Assembly: GCF_002356355.1 (NCBI RefSeq) | Contig: NZ_AP018052.1 | Span: forward strand, 806,001-870,000 | DNA from: Thiohalobacter thiocyanaticus | GTDB taxonomy: Bacteria; Pseudomonadota; Gammaproteobacteria; Thiohalobacterales; Thiohalobacteraceae | Direction: 5' to 3' | Length of the DNA: 64,000 nucleotides | Shown: in pieces, positions 31,626 through 40,314 of the stretch | Position numbering within the stretch: position 1 is the first letter of the stretch | Layout: each line of letters starts with the position of its first letter | Program-made: the position numbers and the translations under genes | The notes under the pieces: generated by a model | What the model was told of the DNA's origin: nothing | Databases searched by the model: none | The model's input: only the letters and a program-made list of their open reading frames with translations

Positions 31626-33779
31626 ATGAAACTCATAACCGGATTATCAAAATGTTCAGCGGTGTTGGCAGTATGGGGTCTGCTGGGACCTGTTTCTGCC
31701 ACCACGATGGTGCGCATGGAAACGGTTATGGGGAACATCGATATTGAACTGTACGATGATGTGGCACCGAATACGGTGGCCAACTTCATTGATTATTCCA
31801 CTGGGGGTTTATACGACAACAGTATCATTCATCGCAGCGAGCCTGGCTTTGTCATCCAGGGCGGTGGTTATATGCTCAACAGCGGGCAGGTGGAGCATAT
31901 TCCCGAGAATGATCCTGTGGTGAACGAATTTTCCTTGTCCAATCTGCGTGGCACCATCGCCATGGCAAAGCTTCCCGGCGATCCAGACAGTGCGACAAGC
32001 GAATGGTTTTTCAATCTGGGGGATAATTCGGGGAACCTTGATACCCAGAACGGCGGGTTCACCGTTTTCGGTCGCGTGCTTGGGGATGGCATGCAGGTAG
32101 TCGACTCTATTGCCGCCTTGCCTCGAGTCAATGCGGGCGGTGTTTTCAGTGCTCTGCCGGTGCGCGATTATGCTGACGGACCGCTTGCCGACGAGAGTTA
32201 CGTTTTCGTGAACCGGGTCGTTCTTCCACGTGTGGCCGTCTTGTCGTCGCTGATGGATTTTGGCGTTGTCGGTGTGGGGCAGACCGCGGAAGTTGAGGTG
32301 CGGATTCTGAATCAGGGTGGGTCTCCACTGTCTCTTGGCAATCTTGCGGGCACGGATCCGTTGGGGTCGCCTTTTGAAATCGTTTCCGGCGCTGACAACT
32401 GCTCAAACCAGGTTCTGGCTGCAGGTGAAGTTTGCGTGGTATTGGTGAGGTTTTCGCCGACGTCTCTGGGAGAATTCGGCGACAGCTTTGATGTTCCATC
32501 CGATGATAGTGAGACACCATATGTGCAGGTGCGTGGCGCAGGATCTCATCCGGCCAGCCTTTCGCCGTCTGACCAATTGCAGATGGGGTCTGTTGGAACG
32601 GGCGCTTCAGTAACGAAATCGGTCATTATAGAAAATGTCGGTGGCCAGTCCCTGACCCTGTATTCCATCCAGCTTACAGGCGCTGACCAGCAGGATTTCA
32701 TGCTTGATTACGGGGCGGACTGTAATGTGCTTGCGTCCGGGGCCACCTGTGAGGTGGATGTTATATTTATGCCTCAATCCGACGGCAGCAAGACCGTTCA
32801 ACTCGAAATAGAGACTGATTTTTCCGAGCAGTCCGGGGTAAGTCTGCAGATTACCGGTAGTGGCTCCGGGCCGAATCTCGGAGTTTCGAGTCGCAACCTG
32901 GATTTTGGTGACGTCCTGCTTACCTCTGTCGGTAGCCGGTCTTTGACCCTGATCAATGGCGGTGGGGCTGACCTGGTAATAAACAGTGTCACGATCGGCG
33001 GGGAGGATTCCCCCGCATTTCGCACGGTGTCAAATAACTGCTCGATTCTCGTCTCGCAGCAGCAGTGCAGTATTGGTATTGAATTTGATCCCCAGGAAGA
33101 GGGTATTCGTAATGCGCTTTTGGTCATCAACTCCAATGATCCTGATACGCCGGATGCCGAAGTTGCTCTGGTCGGAGTGGGGCGTGAGAGTTGGAATGAA
33201 GTAACGCTTGCGTCTGGTTCCGGTAATGTTGTGCTGCGTTCTCCGGAAGGCACGTCCCTTACAGGGGTGTCCATAATCGATGTGCCTTCGCCTGAGGAGG
33301 CGCCCGCTGATCTCTCTTTCGATTATGGGGTATATGAATTCAATCTGCAGTTGCCCTTGCCGGGAGGAGCTACGGCAGTGTCGCTGACCCTGCCCGAAGG
33401 AGTGGAGCCCAGCACCTATTATATGTATGGCGCCACGCCTGATAATGCTGTTCCGCATTGGTATGAATTTCTCTGGGATGGGCAAACCGGAACCGGCGCG
33501 GTTATCGAGGGGAATCTTGTTATGCTGTACTTGCGAGATGGCAAAAGAGGCGACTCGGACCTGCAGGCGAACGGGGTCATTGTCGATCCCGGCGCGCCGG
33601 GTTTTTCCCCGGCAGCTACCGGCTCCGAAGGCTCCGGCTCCGCTGCAGGTGGTGGCGGTGGCTGTGTTCTTGGCTCAAGCAGCCGTGGACCGGGAGACGC
33701 AGGGGGCTGGTTCCTTCTGATGGGGTTTGTGACCCTGCTGGGTGCATACCGACGGCTATCCAGATTGATCCAGGCCTGA
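31626..33779 (+). CDS. Secreted cyclophilin fused to choice-of-anchor domains with Gly-Cys tail
   Basis: 717 residues. Signal peptide MKLITGLSK...GPVSA. Residues 27-200 form a cyclophilin-type peptidyl-prolyl isomerase (NIDIELYDDVAPNTVANF, FVIQGGG, SEWFFNLGDN, GFTVFGRVLGDGMQVVD). Three ASPM/SPD-2/Hydin-like (choice-of-anchor D) domains follow (each with a DFG start and a conserved Cys pair), then a choice-of-anchor U-like domain ending RDGKRGDSDLQANGVIVDPG. The tail GGGGGCVLG, a hydrophobic helix and basic residues form the same kind of anchor as the 14589 protein. It probably folds or remodels surface proteins outside the cell. Start by GGGAGA before ATG 31626. Confidence 0.85.
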   Translation: MKLITGLSKCSAVLAVWGLLGPVSATTMVRMETVMGNIDIELYDDVAPNTVANFIDYSTGGLYDNSIIHRSEPGFVIQGGGYMLNSGQVEHIPENDPVVNEFSLSNLRGTIAMAKLPGDPDSATSEWFFNLGDNSGNLDTQNGGFTVFGRVLGDGMQVVDSIAALPRVNAGGVFSALPVRDYADGPLADESYVFVNRVVLPRVAVLSSLMDFGVVGVGQTAEVEVRILNQGGSPLSLGNLAGTDPLGSPFEIVSGADNCSNQVLAAGEVCVVLVRFSPTSLGEFGDSFDVPSDDSETPYVQVRGAGSHPASLSPSDQLQMGSVGTGASVTKSVIIENVGGQSLTLYSIQLTGADQQDFMLDYGADCNVLASGATCEVDVIFMPQSDGSKTVQLEIETDFSEQSGVSLQITGSGSGPNLGVSSRNLDFGDVLLTSVGSRSLTLINGGGADLVINSVTIGGEDSPAFRTVSNNCSILVSQQQCSIGIEFDPQEEGIRNALLVINSNDPDTPDAEVALVGVGRESWNEVTLASGSGNVVLRSPEGTSLTGVSIIDVPSPEEAPADLSFDYGVYEFNLQLPLPGGATAVSLTLPEGVEPSTYYMYGATPDNAVPHWYEFLWDGQTGTGAVIEGNLVMLYLRDGKRGDSDLQANGVIVDPGAPGFSPAATGSEGSGSAAGGGGGCVLGSSSRGPGDAGGWFLLMGFVTLLGAYRRLSRLIQA

Positions 33780-33901
33780 GACGCATCCTGCGGGTGCGGC
33801 AATAAGATCGAGTAACCGGGTAAAAAGCAGCAGACTGGACATTTCCGCCATCCCCGGCATAATAGGCGTCACTTTCCGTCGAACCGGTCGGTTCTCCGCA
33901 G

Positions 33902-34354
33902 ATGGGCGCAAAATTGCCGCAAGTTCTCGTCATAAATGGTCCCAACCTCAACCTGCTGGGCAGCCGCGAACCTGGCCACTACGGGGTTCGCAGCCTGGAT
34001 GATATTTCGGCGGGGATAACGGCCCTGGCCGGCGAGTTGGGCACCGATGTCGACATTTTCCAGAGCAATGCCGAGCACGAGCTGGTCGGGCGGGTGCAGG
34101 CCGCGCGGGGGCAGGCCGATTTCATCATCATCAATCCCGCCGCCTTCACTCACACCAGCGTGGCGCTGCGCGACGCCCTGCTGGCGGTGAATATACCTTT
34201 TATAGAACTGCATCTCTCCAATGTGCATGCCCGGGAGGAATTCCGGGCGCATTCCTATTTCTCCGACATCGCGGTCGGGGTGATCAGCGGCCTGGGGCCG
34301 ATCGGCTACGAACTGGCGCTGCGCGCCGCGCATGACTATTTGTCACGTAACTAA
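33902..34354 (+). CDS. aroQ: Type II 3-dehydroquinate dehydratase
   Basis: 150 residues. Class II dehydroquinase signature [17 protein letters not shown](GHYG) with catalytic Tyr, active-site [17 protein letters not shown] and [18 protein letters not shown]. It converts 3-dehydroquinate to 3-dehydroshikimate in the shikimate pathway. It sits directly upstream of accB, as in many gammaproteobacteria; an 18-bp gap suggests co-transcription. Confidence 0.95.
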   Translation: MGAKLPQVLVINGPNLNLLGSREPGHYGVRSLDDISAGITALAGELGTDVDIFQSNAEHELVGRVQAARGQADFIIINPAAFTHTSVALRDALLAVNIPFIELHLSNVHAREEFRAHSYFSDIAVGVISGLGPIGYELALRAAHDYLSRN

Positions 34355-34372
34355 CTGATTACGGTAAAGAAT

Positions 34373-34840
34373 ATGGATATCCGCAAGGTTAAGAAACTGA
34401 TCGAGCTGCTGGAGGAGTCCGGCATCGCGGAGATCGAGATCCACGAGGGCGAGGAGTCGGTGCGCATCAGCCGCAACAGTTCCAGCGTCCAGACTGTGGT
34501 GCAGGCTGCCGCGCCCATGCCGGCCGCAGCCCCGGCCGCGCCGATGCCTGCTGCGGGCGCGCCGGCGGCTGAGCCGGCCGCGGAGGCCGCGCCGGCCATC
34601 CCGGCCGGGCACCAGGTCACCTCGCCCATGGTGGGCACCTTCTACCGCGCGCCCTCGCCGGGCGCCACGCCCTTCGTCGAGGTCGGTCAGCGGGTCAATG
34701 CCGGTGATACCCTGTGCATCATCGAGGCGATGAAGATGCTCAATCAGATCGAGGCCGACAAGGCCGGCACCGTGGTGGCCATCCTGGTCGAGAACGGCCA
34801 GCCGGTGGAGTTCGGCGAGCCGTTGTTCGTGATTGAGTGA
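34373..34840 (+). CDS. accB: Biotin carboxyl carrier protein of acetyl-CoA carboxylase
   Basis: 155 residues. N-terminal [23 protein letters not shown], an Ala/Pro-rich linker (about 45-80), and the biotinyl domain with the EAMKM motif, whose Lys is biotinylated, plus the PMVGTFY thumb region. It carries CO2 between AccC and the AccAD carboxyltransferase. In most gammaproteobacteria accC follows within tens of bases; here a 472-bp element is inserted between them. Confidence 0.95.
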   Translation: MDIRKVKKLIELLEESGIAEIEIHEGEESVRISRNSSSVQTVVQAAAPMPAAAPAAPMPAAGAPAAEPAAEAAPAIPAGHQVTSPMVGTFYRAPSPGATPFVEVGQRVNAGDTLCIIEAMKMLNQIEADKAGTVVAILVENGQPVEFGEPLFVIE

Positions 34841-34850
34841 ATTCAGGATC

Positions 34851-35322
34851 AAGAGCGCCACGGAATACACGGAAAGCACGGAAAAATATTAATGTGTTCA
34901 GGGAGGAACGCATATGTTGGTGGAAAAAGGGCTGACTTACGGTATCCGTGGGTGTGTTTATGAGGTATACCGGCAGCTGGGTGCTGGATTTCTGGAAAAG
35001 GTATACGAAAAGGCGCTGCTCAGGGAACTTTGCCTGCAGGGGCTCAATGCTGAGGCGCAGGTGCCCTTGAGGGTCGAATACAAGGGCGAGGTTGTGGGTG
35101 AATATCTGGCCGATATTCTGGTTGAGTTCAAGGTGCTTGTTGAACTCAAGGCCCAAACAGAGCTGTCTAAAGTGCATGAGGCGCAATTGGTCAATTACCT
35201 GCGTGCCAGCAGCAAAAAGGTGGGATTGCTGGTGAATTTCACCCATCCCAGGGCCGAGATCAAGCGCATTATCATCTGAAATTGAATCATTCCGTGCCTT
35301 CCGTGTATTCCGTGGCGCTCTT
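34851..35322. mobile_element. Inverted-arm element carrying a GxxExxY gene, inside accBC
   Basis: Left arm 34851-34882 and right arm 35291-35322 are 32-bp inverted complements with a single mismatch (AAGAGCGCCACGGAATACAC side and its mirror). They enclose one small gene (34914-35279) and nothing else. The same arms, with different inner content, occur between accC and prmA, fis and purH, and purH and purD. No transposase is encoded. Mobility is inferred from recurrence and gene-neighbour disruption. Confidence 0.75.
34914..35279 (+). CDS. GxxExxY protein, PD-(D/E)XK nuclease-like
   Basis: 121 residues. The name-giving motif GFLEKVY is at 25-31. A nuclease-type core follows: Asp67 in ADILV, Glu77-Leu-Lys79 in VELKA, then QLVNYL. 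That matches the PDDEXK_3 family (GxxExxY). Biochemical activity of the family is not established. GGGAGGAACG upstream of ATG 34914 is a good ribosome site. The gene is the sole cargo of the inverted-arm element interrupting accBC; it has no relation to fatty-acid synthesis and reads as a transferred insert. A role in moving or maintaining the element is a hypothesis. Confidence 0.85.
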   Translation: MLVEKGLTYGIRGCVYEVYRQLGAGFLEKVYEKALLRELCLQGLNAEAQVPLRVEYKGEVVGEYLADILVEFKVLVELKAQTELSKVHEAQLVNYLRASSKKVGLLVNFTHPRAEIKRIII

Positions 35323-35345
35323 AATTTTTATGAAATCGATAAACC

Positions 35346-36686
35346 ATGCTGGATAAAGTTGTCATCGCAAACCGCGGCGAGATCGCGCTGCGTATCCTCC
35401 GCGCCTGCCGGGAACTGGATATCCGTACCGTGGCGGTGCATTCCACTGTCGACCGGGACCTCAAGCATGTGCGCCTGGCCGACGAGACGGTGTGCATCGG
35501 CGGGGCGCCCTCGACGGAGAGTTATCTCAACATCCCGGCCCTGATCAGTGCGGCCGAGGTCACCGATGCCGTGGCCATCCATCCCGGCTACGGCTTCCTG
35601 TCCGAGAATGCCGATTTTGCCGAGCAGGTCGAACGCAGCGGCTTCATCTTCATCGGCCCGCGCGCCGAGACCATCCGCACCATGGGCGACAAGGTCGCGG
35701 CCATCAAGGCGATGAAGGCCGCCGGCGTGCCGTGTGTGCCGGGCTCGGACGGGCCGCTGGGCGATGACCCCGACACCAACCTGCGGCTGGCGCGCGAGAT
35801 CGGCTACCCGGTCATCATCAAGGCCGCCGGCGGCGGCGGCGGGCGCGGCATGCGGGTGGTGCATTCCGAGGCGGCGCTGCTCAACGCCATCACCCTGACC
35901 CAGACCGAGGCCGAGGCGGCCTTCGGCAATGCCATGGTCTACATGGAGAAGTTCCTGGAGCATCCGCGTCATGTGGAGTTCCAGGTGCTGGCCGACGGCG
36001 AGGGCAACGCCATCCACCTGGGCGAGCGCGACTGCTCCATGCAGCGCCGCCATCAGAAGGTGGTCGAGGAGGCGCCGGCGCCGGGCATCAGCCCCGAGCA
36101 GCGTGCCCAGATGGGCGAGCGCTGCGCCGAGGCCTGCCGCAAAATCAACTACCGCGGCGCGGGGACCTTCGAGTTCCTGTTCGAGAACGGCGAGTTCTTC
36201 TTCATCGAGATGAACACCCGGGTGCAGGTCGAGCACCCGGTCACCGAGATGATCACCGGCGTGGACATCGTCAAGGAGCAGCTGCGCATCGCCGCCGGCC
36301 AGGGCCTGTCCTATCGCCAGGACGACATCCACATCAGCGGCCATGCGGTGGAATGCCGCATCAACGCCGAGGACCCGCGCAGCTTCCTGCCCTCGCCGGG
36401 CACCATCCAGCAGTTCCATCCGCCCGGTGGCCCCGGCATCCGCTGGGATTCGCACATCTACAACGGTTACCGGGTGCCGCCCAACTACGATTCCATGATC
36501 GGCAAGCTGATCGCCCACGGCGAGACCCGCGAGGCTGCGCTGGCGCGCATGCGCGGGGCGCTGTCGGAACTGGTGGTCGACGGCATCAGGACCAACATCG
36601 AACTGCATCGCGACATCTGCAGCGACAGTGCCTTCATCCGCGGCGGTACCGATATCCACTACCTGGAGAAGAAACTGGGGTTGTGA
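35346..36686 (+). CDS. accC: Biotin carboxylase of acetyl-CoA carboxylase
   Basis: 446 residues, the normal length. Start [22 protein letters not shown]-grasp glycine loop [14 protein letters not shown], substrate segments [15 protein letters not shown] and [14 protein letters not shown]. It carboxylates the biotin of AccB with bicarbonate and ATP, the first step of fatty-acid synthesis. It begins 24 bp after the right arm of the element that separates it from accB. Confidence 0.96.
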   Translation: MLDKVVIANRGEIALRILRACRELDIRTVAVHSTVDRDLKHVRLADETVCIGGAPSTESYLNIPALISAAEVTDAVAIHPGYGFLSENADFAEQVERSGFIFIGPRAETIRTMGDKVAAIKAMKAAGVPCVPGSDGPLGDDPDTNLRLAREIGYPVIIKAAGGGGGRGMRVVHSEAALLNAITLTQTEAEAAFGNAMVYMEKFLEHPRHVEFQVLADGEGNAIHLGERDCSMQRRHQKVVEEAPAPGISPEQRAQMGERCAEACRKINYRGAGTFEFLFENGEFFFIEMNTRVQVEHPVTEMITGVDIVKEQLRIAAGQGLSYRQDDIHISGHAVECRINAEDPRSFLPSPGTIQQFHPPGGPGIRWDSHIYNGYRVPPNYDSMIGKLIAHGETREAALARMRGALSELVVDGIRTNIELHRDICSDSAFIRGGTDIHYLEKKLGL

Positions 36687-36693
36687 AGATCAG

Positions 36694-36887
36694 GAGCGCC
36701 ACGGAATACACGGAAGGCACGGAACTTATTGATTCTTGAAAGCCCAAACATTACCCACGTCATTCCCGCGCAGGCGGGAATCCATAAACCGCCGCGGCTG
36801 CTGGATCCCCGCCTGCGCGGGGATGACGATGTCTTTAGTCCTGTCGCCAATCTCATTTCCGTGCCTTCCGTGTATTCCGTGGCGCTC
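36694..36887. repeat. Inverted-arm element (CACGGAA family) enclosing a dRS3-like pair
   Basis: Arms 36694-36724 and 36857-36887 are perfect 31-bp inverted complements. Inside, at 36758-36829, lies a full dRS3-like pair (ATTCCCGCGCAGGCGGGAAT and the GGATCCCCGCCTGCGCGGGG arm). It separates accC from prmA. Confidence 0.9.
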
Positions 36888-36901
36888 TTGATCAATTAAA
36901 C

Positions 36902-37789
36902 ATGCCCTGGATTCAACTCTCTCTCGAAGCCGGTGATCTCGACCTGGAGCAACTCTCCGACCTGCTGCTGGAGGCCGGCGCGGTCTCGGTGACCTTCCAG
37001 GATGCCGCCGACGAGCCGGTGCTGGAGCCGGCACCGGGGGCCACGCCCCTGTGGTCGCGAACCCGGGTGGTGGCGCTGTTCGAGGCCGGGGCCGAGCCGG
37101 CGCAGTTGATTGCCGGTCTGCGGGCGCCGCTGGGCGAGGCGGCAGAACGGATCGAGTCAGCGACCCTGGAGGATCGCGACTGGGTCCGGGCCTGGATGGA
37201 TGAATTCCGGCCCATGCGCTTCGGCGAGCGGGTCTGGATCTGCCCCTCGCATCAGCCGCCGCCCGATCCGGACGCGGTCAATATTCTGCTCGACCCCGGA
37301 CTGGCCTTCGGCACCGGCACCCATCCGACCACGGCCCTGTGTCTGGAATGGCTGGACCGGCACCCGCCGGCGGACCTGGAGGTGATCGACTACGGCTGCG
37401 GCTCGGGCGTGCTCGCCATTGCCGCGCTCAAGCTGGGCGCGCGTCATGTCTGGGCTGTGGACAACGATCCCCAGGCCCTGATTGCCACCCGCGACAATGC
37501 CGGGCGCAACGGCGTGGGCGAGGGCGTCGACACCTGTTTGCCGGAGGATGTGCCGGCGCTGCAGGCCGACCTGATGCTGGCCAATATCCTCGCCAACCCG
37601 CTGGTGGAACTGGCGCCGACCCTGGCCGGGCAGGTGCGCCCCGGCGGGATGATTGTCCTGTCCGGCATCCTGGCCGAACAGTCAGACATGGTCCGCGCGG
37701 CCTATGCCGCTGCCTTTGAGCACCTGGTGGTGGATCAGCAGGACGGCTGGGTTAGAATCAGCGGCAGACGCCGTGACCAGTACGCGTAG
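36902..37789 (+). CDS. prmA: Ribosomal protein L11 methyltransferase
   Basis: 295 residues. N-terminal substrate domain MPWIQLSLEAGDLDLEQLSDLLLEAGAVSV, then the SAM domain with GLAFGTGTHPTT, VIDYGCGSGVLAIAA and the NILANPL motif. PrmA trimethylates L11. The stop TAG is the GTAG head of a REP doublet, so the C-terminus (RRRDQYA) may have been trimmed or extended by the insertion. Position between accC and the DUF3426 gene is the usual one. Confidence 0.95.
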   Translation: MPWIQLSLEAGDLDLEQLSDLLLEAGAVSVTFQDAADEPVLEPAPGATPLWSRTRVVALFEAGAEPAQLIAGLRAPLGEAAERIESATLEDRDWVRAWMDEFRPMRFGERVWICPSHQPPPDPDAVNILLDPGLAFGTGTHPTTALCLEWLDRHPPADLEVIDYGCGSGVLAIAALKLGARHVWAVDNDPQALIATRDNAGRNGVGEGVDTCLPEDVPALQADLMLANILANPLVELAPTLAGQVRPGGMIVLSGILAEQSDMVRAAYAAAFEHLVVDQQDGWVRISGRRRDQYA

Positions 37790-37873
37790 GATGGGTGGAG
37801 CGCAGCGCAACCCATCATGACCGCGTCGTTACCGGCGATGGGTTGCGGCGCTGCGCGCCTTCACCCATCCTAC
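37786..37873. repeat. GTAG-headed REP doublet supplying the prmA stop codon
   Basis: GTAGGATGGGTGGAGCGCAG to CGCCTTCACCCATCCTAC. The TAG in the head is the prmA termination codon. Confidence 0.9.
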
Positions 37874-37897
37874 TTTCTCTCCAGGCCAGGGAACACA

Positions 37898-38710
37898 ATG
37901 CTCACTCGCTGTCCCCATTGCCAGACCGTCTTTGCCCTGCGCGCCGGCCATCTCGCGGTCGCAAGCGGATGGGTTCGCTGCCCGGAGTGCGGCAGGGGCT
38001 TCAATGCCCTGGAGTCCCTGTTCGACAGCTGGGAGGATGCGCTGGCGCCAGCCGAGCGCCGCCATGAGGTGTTGGTACTATGCAACATCCGCCCCCTGAC
38101 GGCGGGCTGGGGGGTGTTCGCCCCCCGGGTGGAGGCGTCCACGGCGGCCGGCGCGACGGAGGAACCGCGGCAGCGCCCCGACACGGTCGAGATCCCGGCC
38201 GTGCTGCTGGAGGACTTCCAGGCGCCGCGCCCGCGCACCGGGCTGCGCCTGCTGCAGGGGCTGTTCCTGCTGCTGTTGCTGCTCACCCTGCTCGGTCAGG
38301 GTGTCTACCTGCAGCGTGAGCGGCTCTACACCCTGTCCGAATGGCAGCCCTGGCTGGAGCGTTTCTGTGCCTATACCGGCTGTGAACTGCCGCTGCGGCG
38401 GGCGCCGGACCAGTGGGCGATCCAGCAGCGTCAGATACAGGCGCATCCGCACCGCGAAGGCGCCCTCGAGGTGGAACTGGACCTGGTCAACCAGGCCGAC
38501 TTCACCCAGGCCTGGCCGCGGGTCGGTATCTTCTTCACCGACCTGACCGGCCGGCGCCAGGCCGGGCGCTGGTTCGGTCCTGAAGACTATCTGTCACCGG
38601 CTTCGTCCACCGTCATTCCGGGGGTGCCGGCCGGCGAGCGGTTGCAGCTGCGGCTCACCCTGGCCGACCCCGGCACCGAACTGGTTTCCTATCAGTTTGA
38701 TTTTCGTTGA
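37898..38710 (+). CDS. MJ0042 zinc-ribbon / DUF3426 membrane protein
   Basis: 270 residues. The N-terminal zinc ribbon MLTRCPHCQTVFAL...VRCPECGRGFN has two CxxC pairs; a single membrane helix (GLFLLLLLLTLLGQGVYL) lies near the middle and a DUF3426 domain follows. The function of the family is unknown. An in-frame start at 37817 would translate the upstream REP, so ATG 37898 is used. The gene is conserved between prmA and dusB in gammaproteobacteria. Confidence 0.85.
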   Translation: MLTRCPHCQTVFALRAGHLAVASGWVRCPECGRGFNALESLFDSWEDALAPAERRHEVLVLCNIRPLTAGWGVFAPRVEASTAAGATEEPRQRPDTVEIPAVLLEDFQAPRPRTGLRLLQGLFLLLLLLTLLGQGVYLQRERLYTLSEWQPWLERFCAYTGCELPLRRAPDQWAIQQRQIQAHPHREGALEVELDLVNQADFTQAWPRVGIFFTDLTGRRQAGRWFGPEDYLSPASSTVIPGVPAGERLQLRLTLADPGTELVSYQFDFR

Positions 38711-38812
38711 GGCCGCCCCGCTGGCCTGAATGAATCCGACCGGCGTGCTTCCCCCTCTCCGGGCGAGCGGGTATCATGTGCCGTCCGGTCGAGCCCATGA
38801 CCTCCCAGAACA

Positions 38813-39802
38813 ATGATGCACATCGGACCCTACCAACTCAGAAACCGTCTGGTACTCGCGCCCATGGCGGGCGTGACGGATCGTCCCTTCCGGCAGTTGT
38901 GCAAGCAGCTGGGCGCGGGGCTGGCCGTGTCCGAGATGGTGTCGTCCAATTCGCTGCTGTGGGGCAGTGAGAAGACCCGCCGCCGCGCCAATCACGACGG
39001 CGAGGTCGAGCCCAGGACGGTGCAGATCGCCGGGGCCGACCCAGAGATGATGGCCGAGGCCGCGCGGCACAATGTCGACCACGGCGCCCAGATCATCGAC
39101 ATCAACATGGGCTGTCCGGCCAAGAAGGTGTGCAATGTCATGGCCGGCTCGGCCCTGCTGCAGTACGAGGACCTGGTCCAGCGCATCCTCGAGGCCGTGG
39201 TCGGGGCGGTGGAGGTGCCGGTCACGCTCAAGATCCGCACCGGCTGGGACACGGCCCACCGCAACGGCGTGCGCATCGCGCAGATTGCCGAGCAGGCCGG
39301 CATCCGCGCCCTGGCCGTGCACGGCCGCACCCGCGCCTGCGCCTACAAGGGCGAGGCCGAATACGACACCATCCGCGACATCAAGCAGGCTGTGAGTATC
39401 CCCGTGATCGCCAACGGCGACATCCGCGATCCGCTCAAGGCCCGGCAGGTGCTGGAGTATACCGGCGTCGATGCCGTCATGATCGGCCGCGCGGCCCAGG
39501 GCCGGCCCTGGATCTTCCGCGAGATCGAGCATTATCTGGCCACCGGCGAGCTGCTGCCGGAGCCGGACGTGGACGAGATCCGCGACATCATGATCGGACA
39601 TCTGCACAACCTGTACGATTTCTATGGCGAGCACACCGGGGTACGGATCGCCCGCAAGCACATCTCCTGGTACAGCAAGGGACAGCCCGGCGGCGCGGCC
39701 TTCCGCGATCAGGTCAATCGCGTGGAGACCGTCGCCGAGCAGCTGGCAATGACGGAACGCTTCTTCGAGCAACTGACGCAGCGCGAGGTCAAGGCGGCAT
39801 GA
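38813..39802 (+). CDS. dusB: tRNA-dihydrouridine synthase B
   Basis: 329 residues. FMN TIM-barrel with LVLAPMAGVTDRPFRQL, the Dus signature DINMGCPAKKVC containing the catalytic Cys, KIRTGWD, HGRTRACAYKG and IGRAAQGRPWIF. It reduces uridine at a D-loop position of tRNA. Two adjacent ATGs (38813 and 38816). The stop overlaps the fis start (ATGA), as in the classic dusB-fis operon. Confidence 0.95.
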   Translation: MMHIGPYQLRNRLVLAPMAGVTDRPFRQLCKQLGAGLAVSEMVSSNSLLWGSEKTRRRANHDGEVEPRTVQIAGADPEMMAEAARHNVDHGAQIIDINMGCPAKKVCNVMAGSALLQYEDLVQRILEAVVGAVEVPVTLKIRTGWDTAHRNGVRIAQIAEQAGIRALAVHGRTRACAYKGEAEYDTIRDIKQAVSIPVIANGDIRDPLKARQVLEYTGVDAVMIGRAAQGRPWIFREIEHYLATGELLPEPDVDEIRDIMIGHLHNLYDFYGEHTGVRIARKHISWYSKGQPGGAAFRDQVNRVETVAEQLAMTERFFEQLTQREVKAA

Positions 39803-40062
39803 ACGCAGATAAAAAGAAGAACAGCAAGCAACGCGGCCCCCTGCGTGGTTCGGTCAAGGAATGCCTGGAACTGTATTTCAAGGATCTGGACGGCCACGAT
39901 CCCAGCGATGTCTATCAGATGGTGATCAACGAGGTCGAGCCCGTCATGCTGGAGACCGTGATGCAGTACGCCGGCGGCAACCAGACCCACGCTGCCGAGA
40001 TCCTCGGCATCAATCGCAGCACCCTGCGCAAGAAGCTGCGGCAGTATGAGATCGAGATTTAG
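39799..40062 (+). CDS. fis: DNA-binding protein Fis
   Basis: 87 residues, slightly short of the 98 of E. coli. The C-terminal helix-turn-helix is intact: VMQYAGGNQTHAAEILGINR and STLRKKLRQY. Fis is a nucleoid-associated regulator controlling rRNA and many growth genes. It is translationally coupled to dusB. A three-fold ATCAAG repeat follows the stop and leads into an inverted-arm element. Confidence 0.94.
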   Translation: MNADKKKNSKQRGPLRGSVKECLELYFKDLDGHDPSDVYQMVINEVEPVMLETVMQYAGGNQTHAAEILGINRSTLRKKLRQYEIEI

Positions 40063-40077
40063 ATCAAGATCAAGATC

Positions 40078-40290
40078 AAGAGCGCCACGGAATACACGGA
40101 AAACACGGACAAATAAAAAAATGCCCCCGTCATTGCGAGCACCCAGAGGGCATAAACGCAGCGCGGCAATCTCGTAATGTAGCACCAGCCAGTAAGAGAT
40201 TGCCACGGCGCTATGCGCCTCGCAATGACGGAGTGGATTGACAGTTGTTGTGAAATTTTCCGTGCTTTCCGTGTATTCCGTGGCGCTCTT
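40078..40290. repeat. Inverted-arm element enclosing an ATTGCGAG-type pair
   Basis: Arms 40078-40109 and 40259-40290 are 32-bp inverted complements with one mismatch. Inside, at 40127-40231, lies a pair of ATTGCGAG-type repeats (one end CCGTCATTGCGAGCACCC, the other CTATGCGCCTCGCAATGACG). It lies between fis and purH. Preceded by ATCAAG x3. Confidence 0.9.
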
Positions 40291-40314
40291 TGAGTTGTTA
40301 AACAAAGGACATCC

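Noticed and set aside
40062-40080. ATCAAG x3 after fis as a phase-variable microsatellite
   Set aside because: Only three units, outside any coding frame, and related to the edge sequence of the adjoining element.
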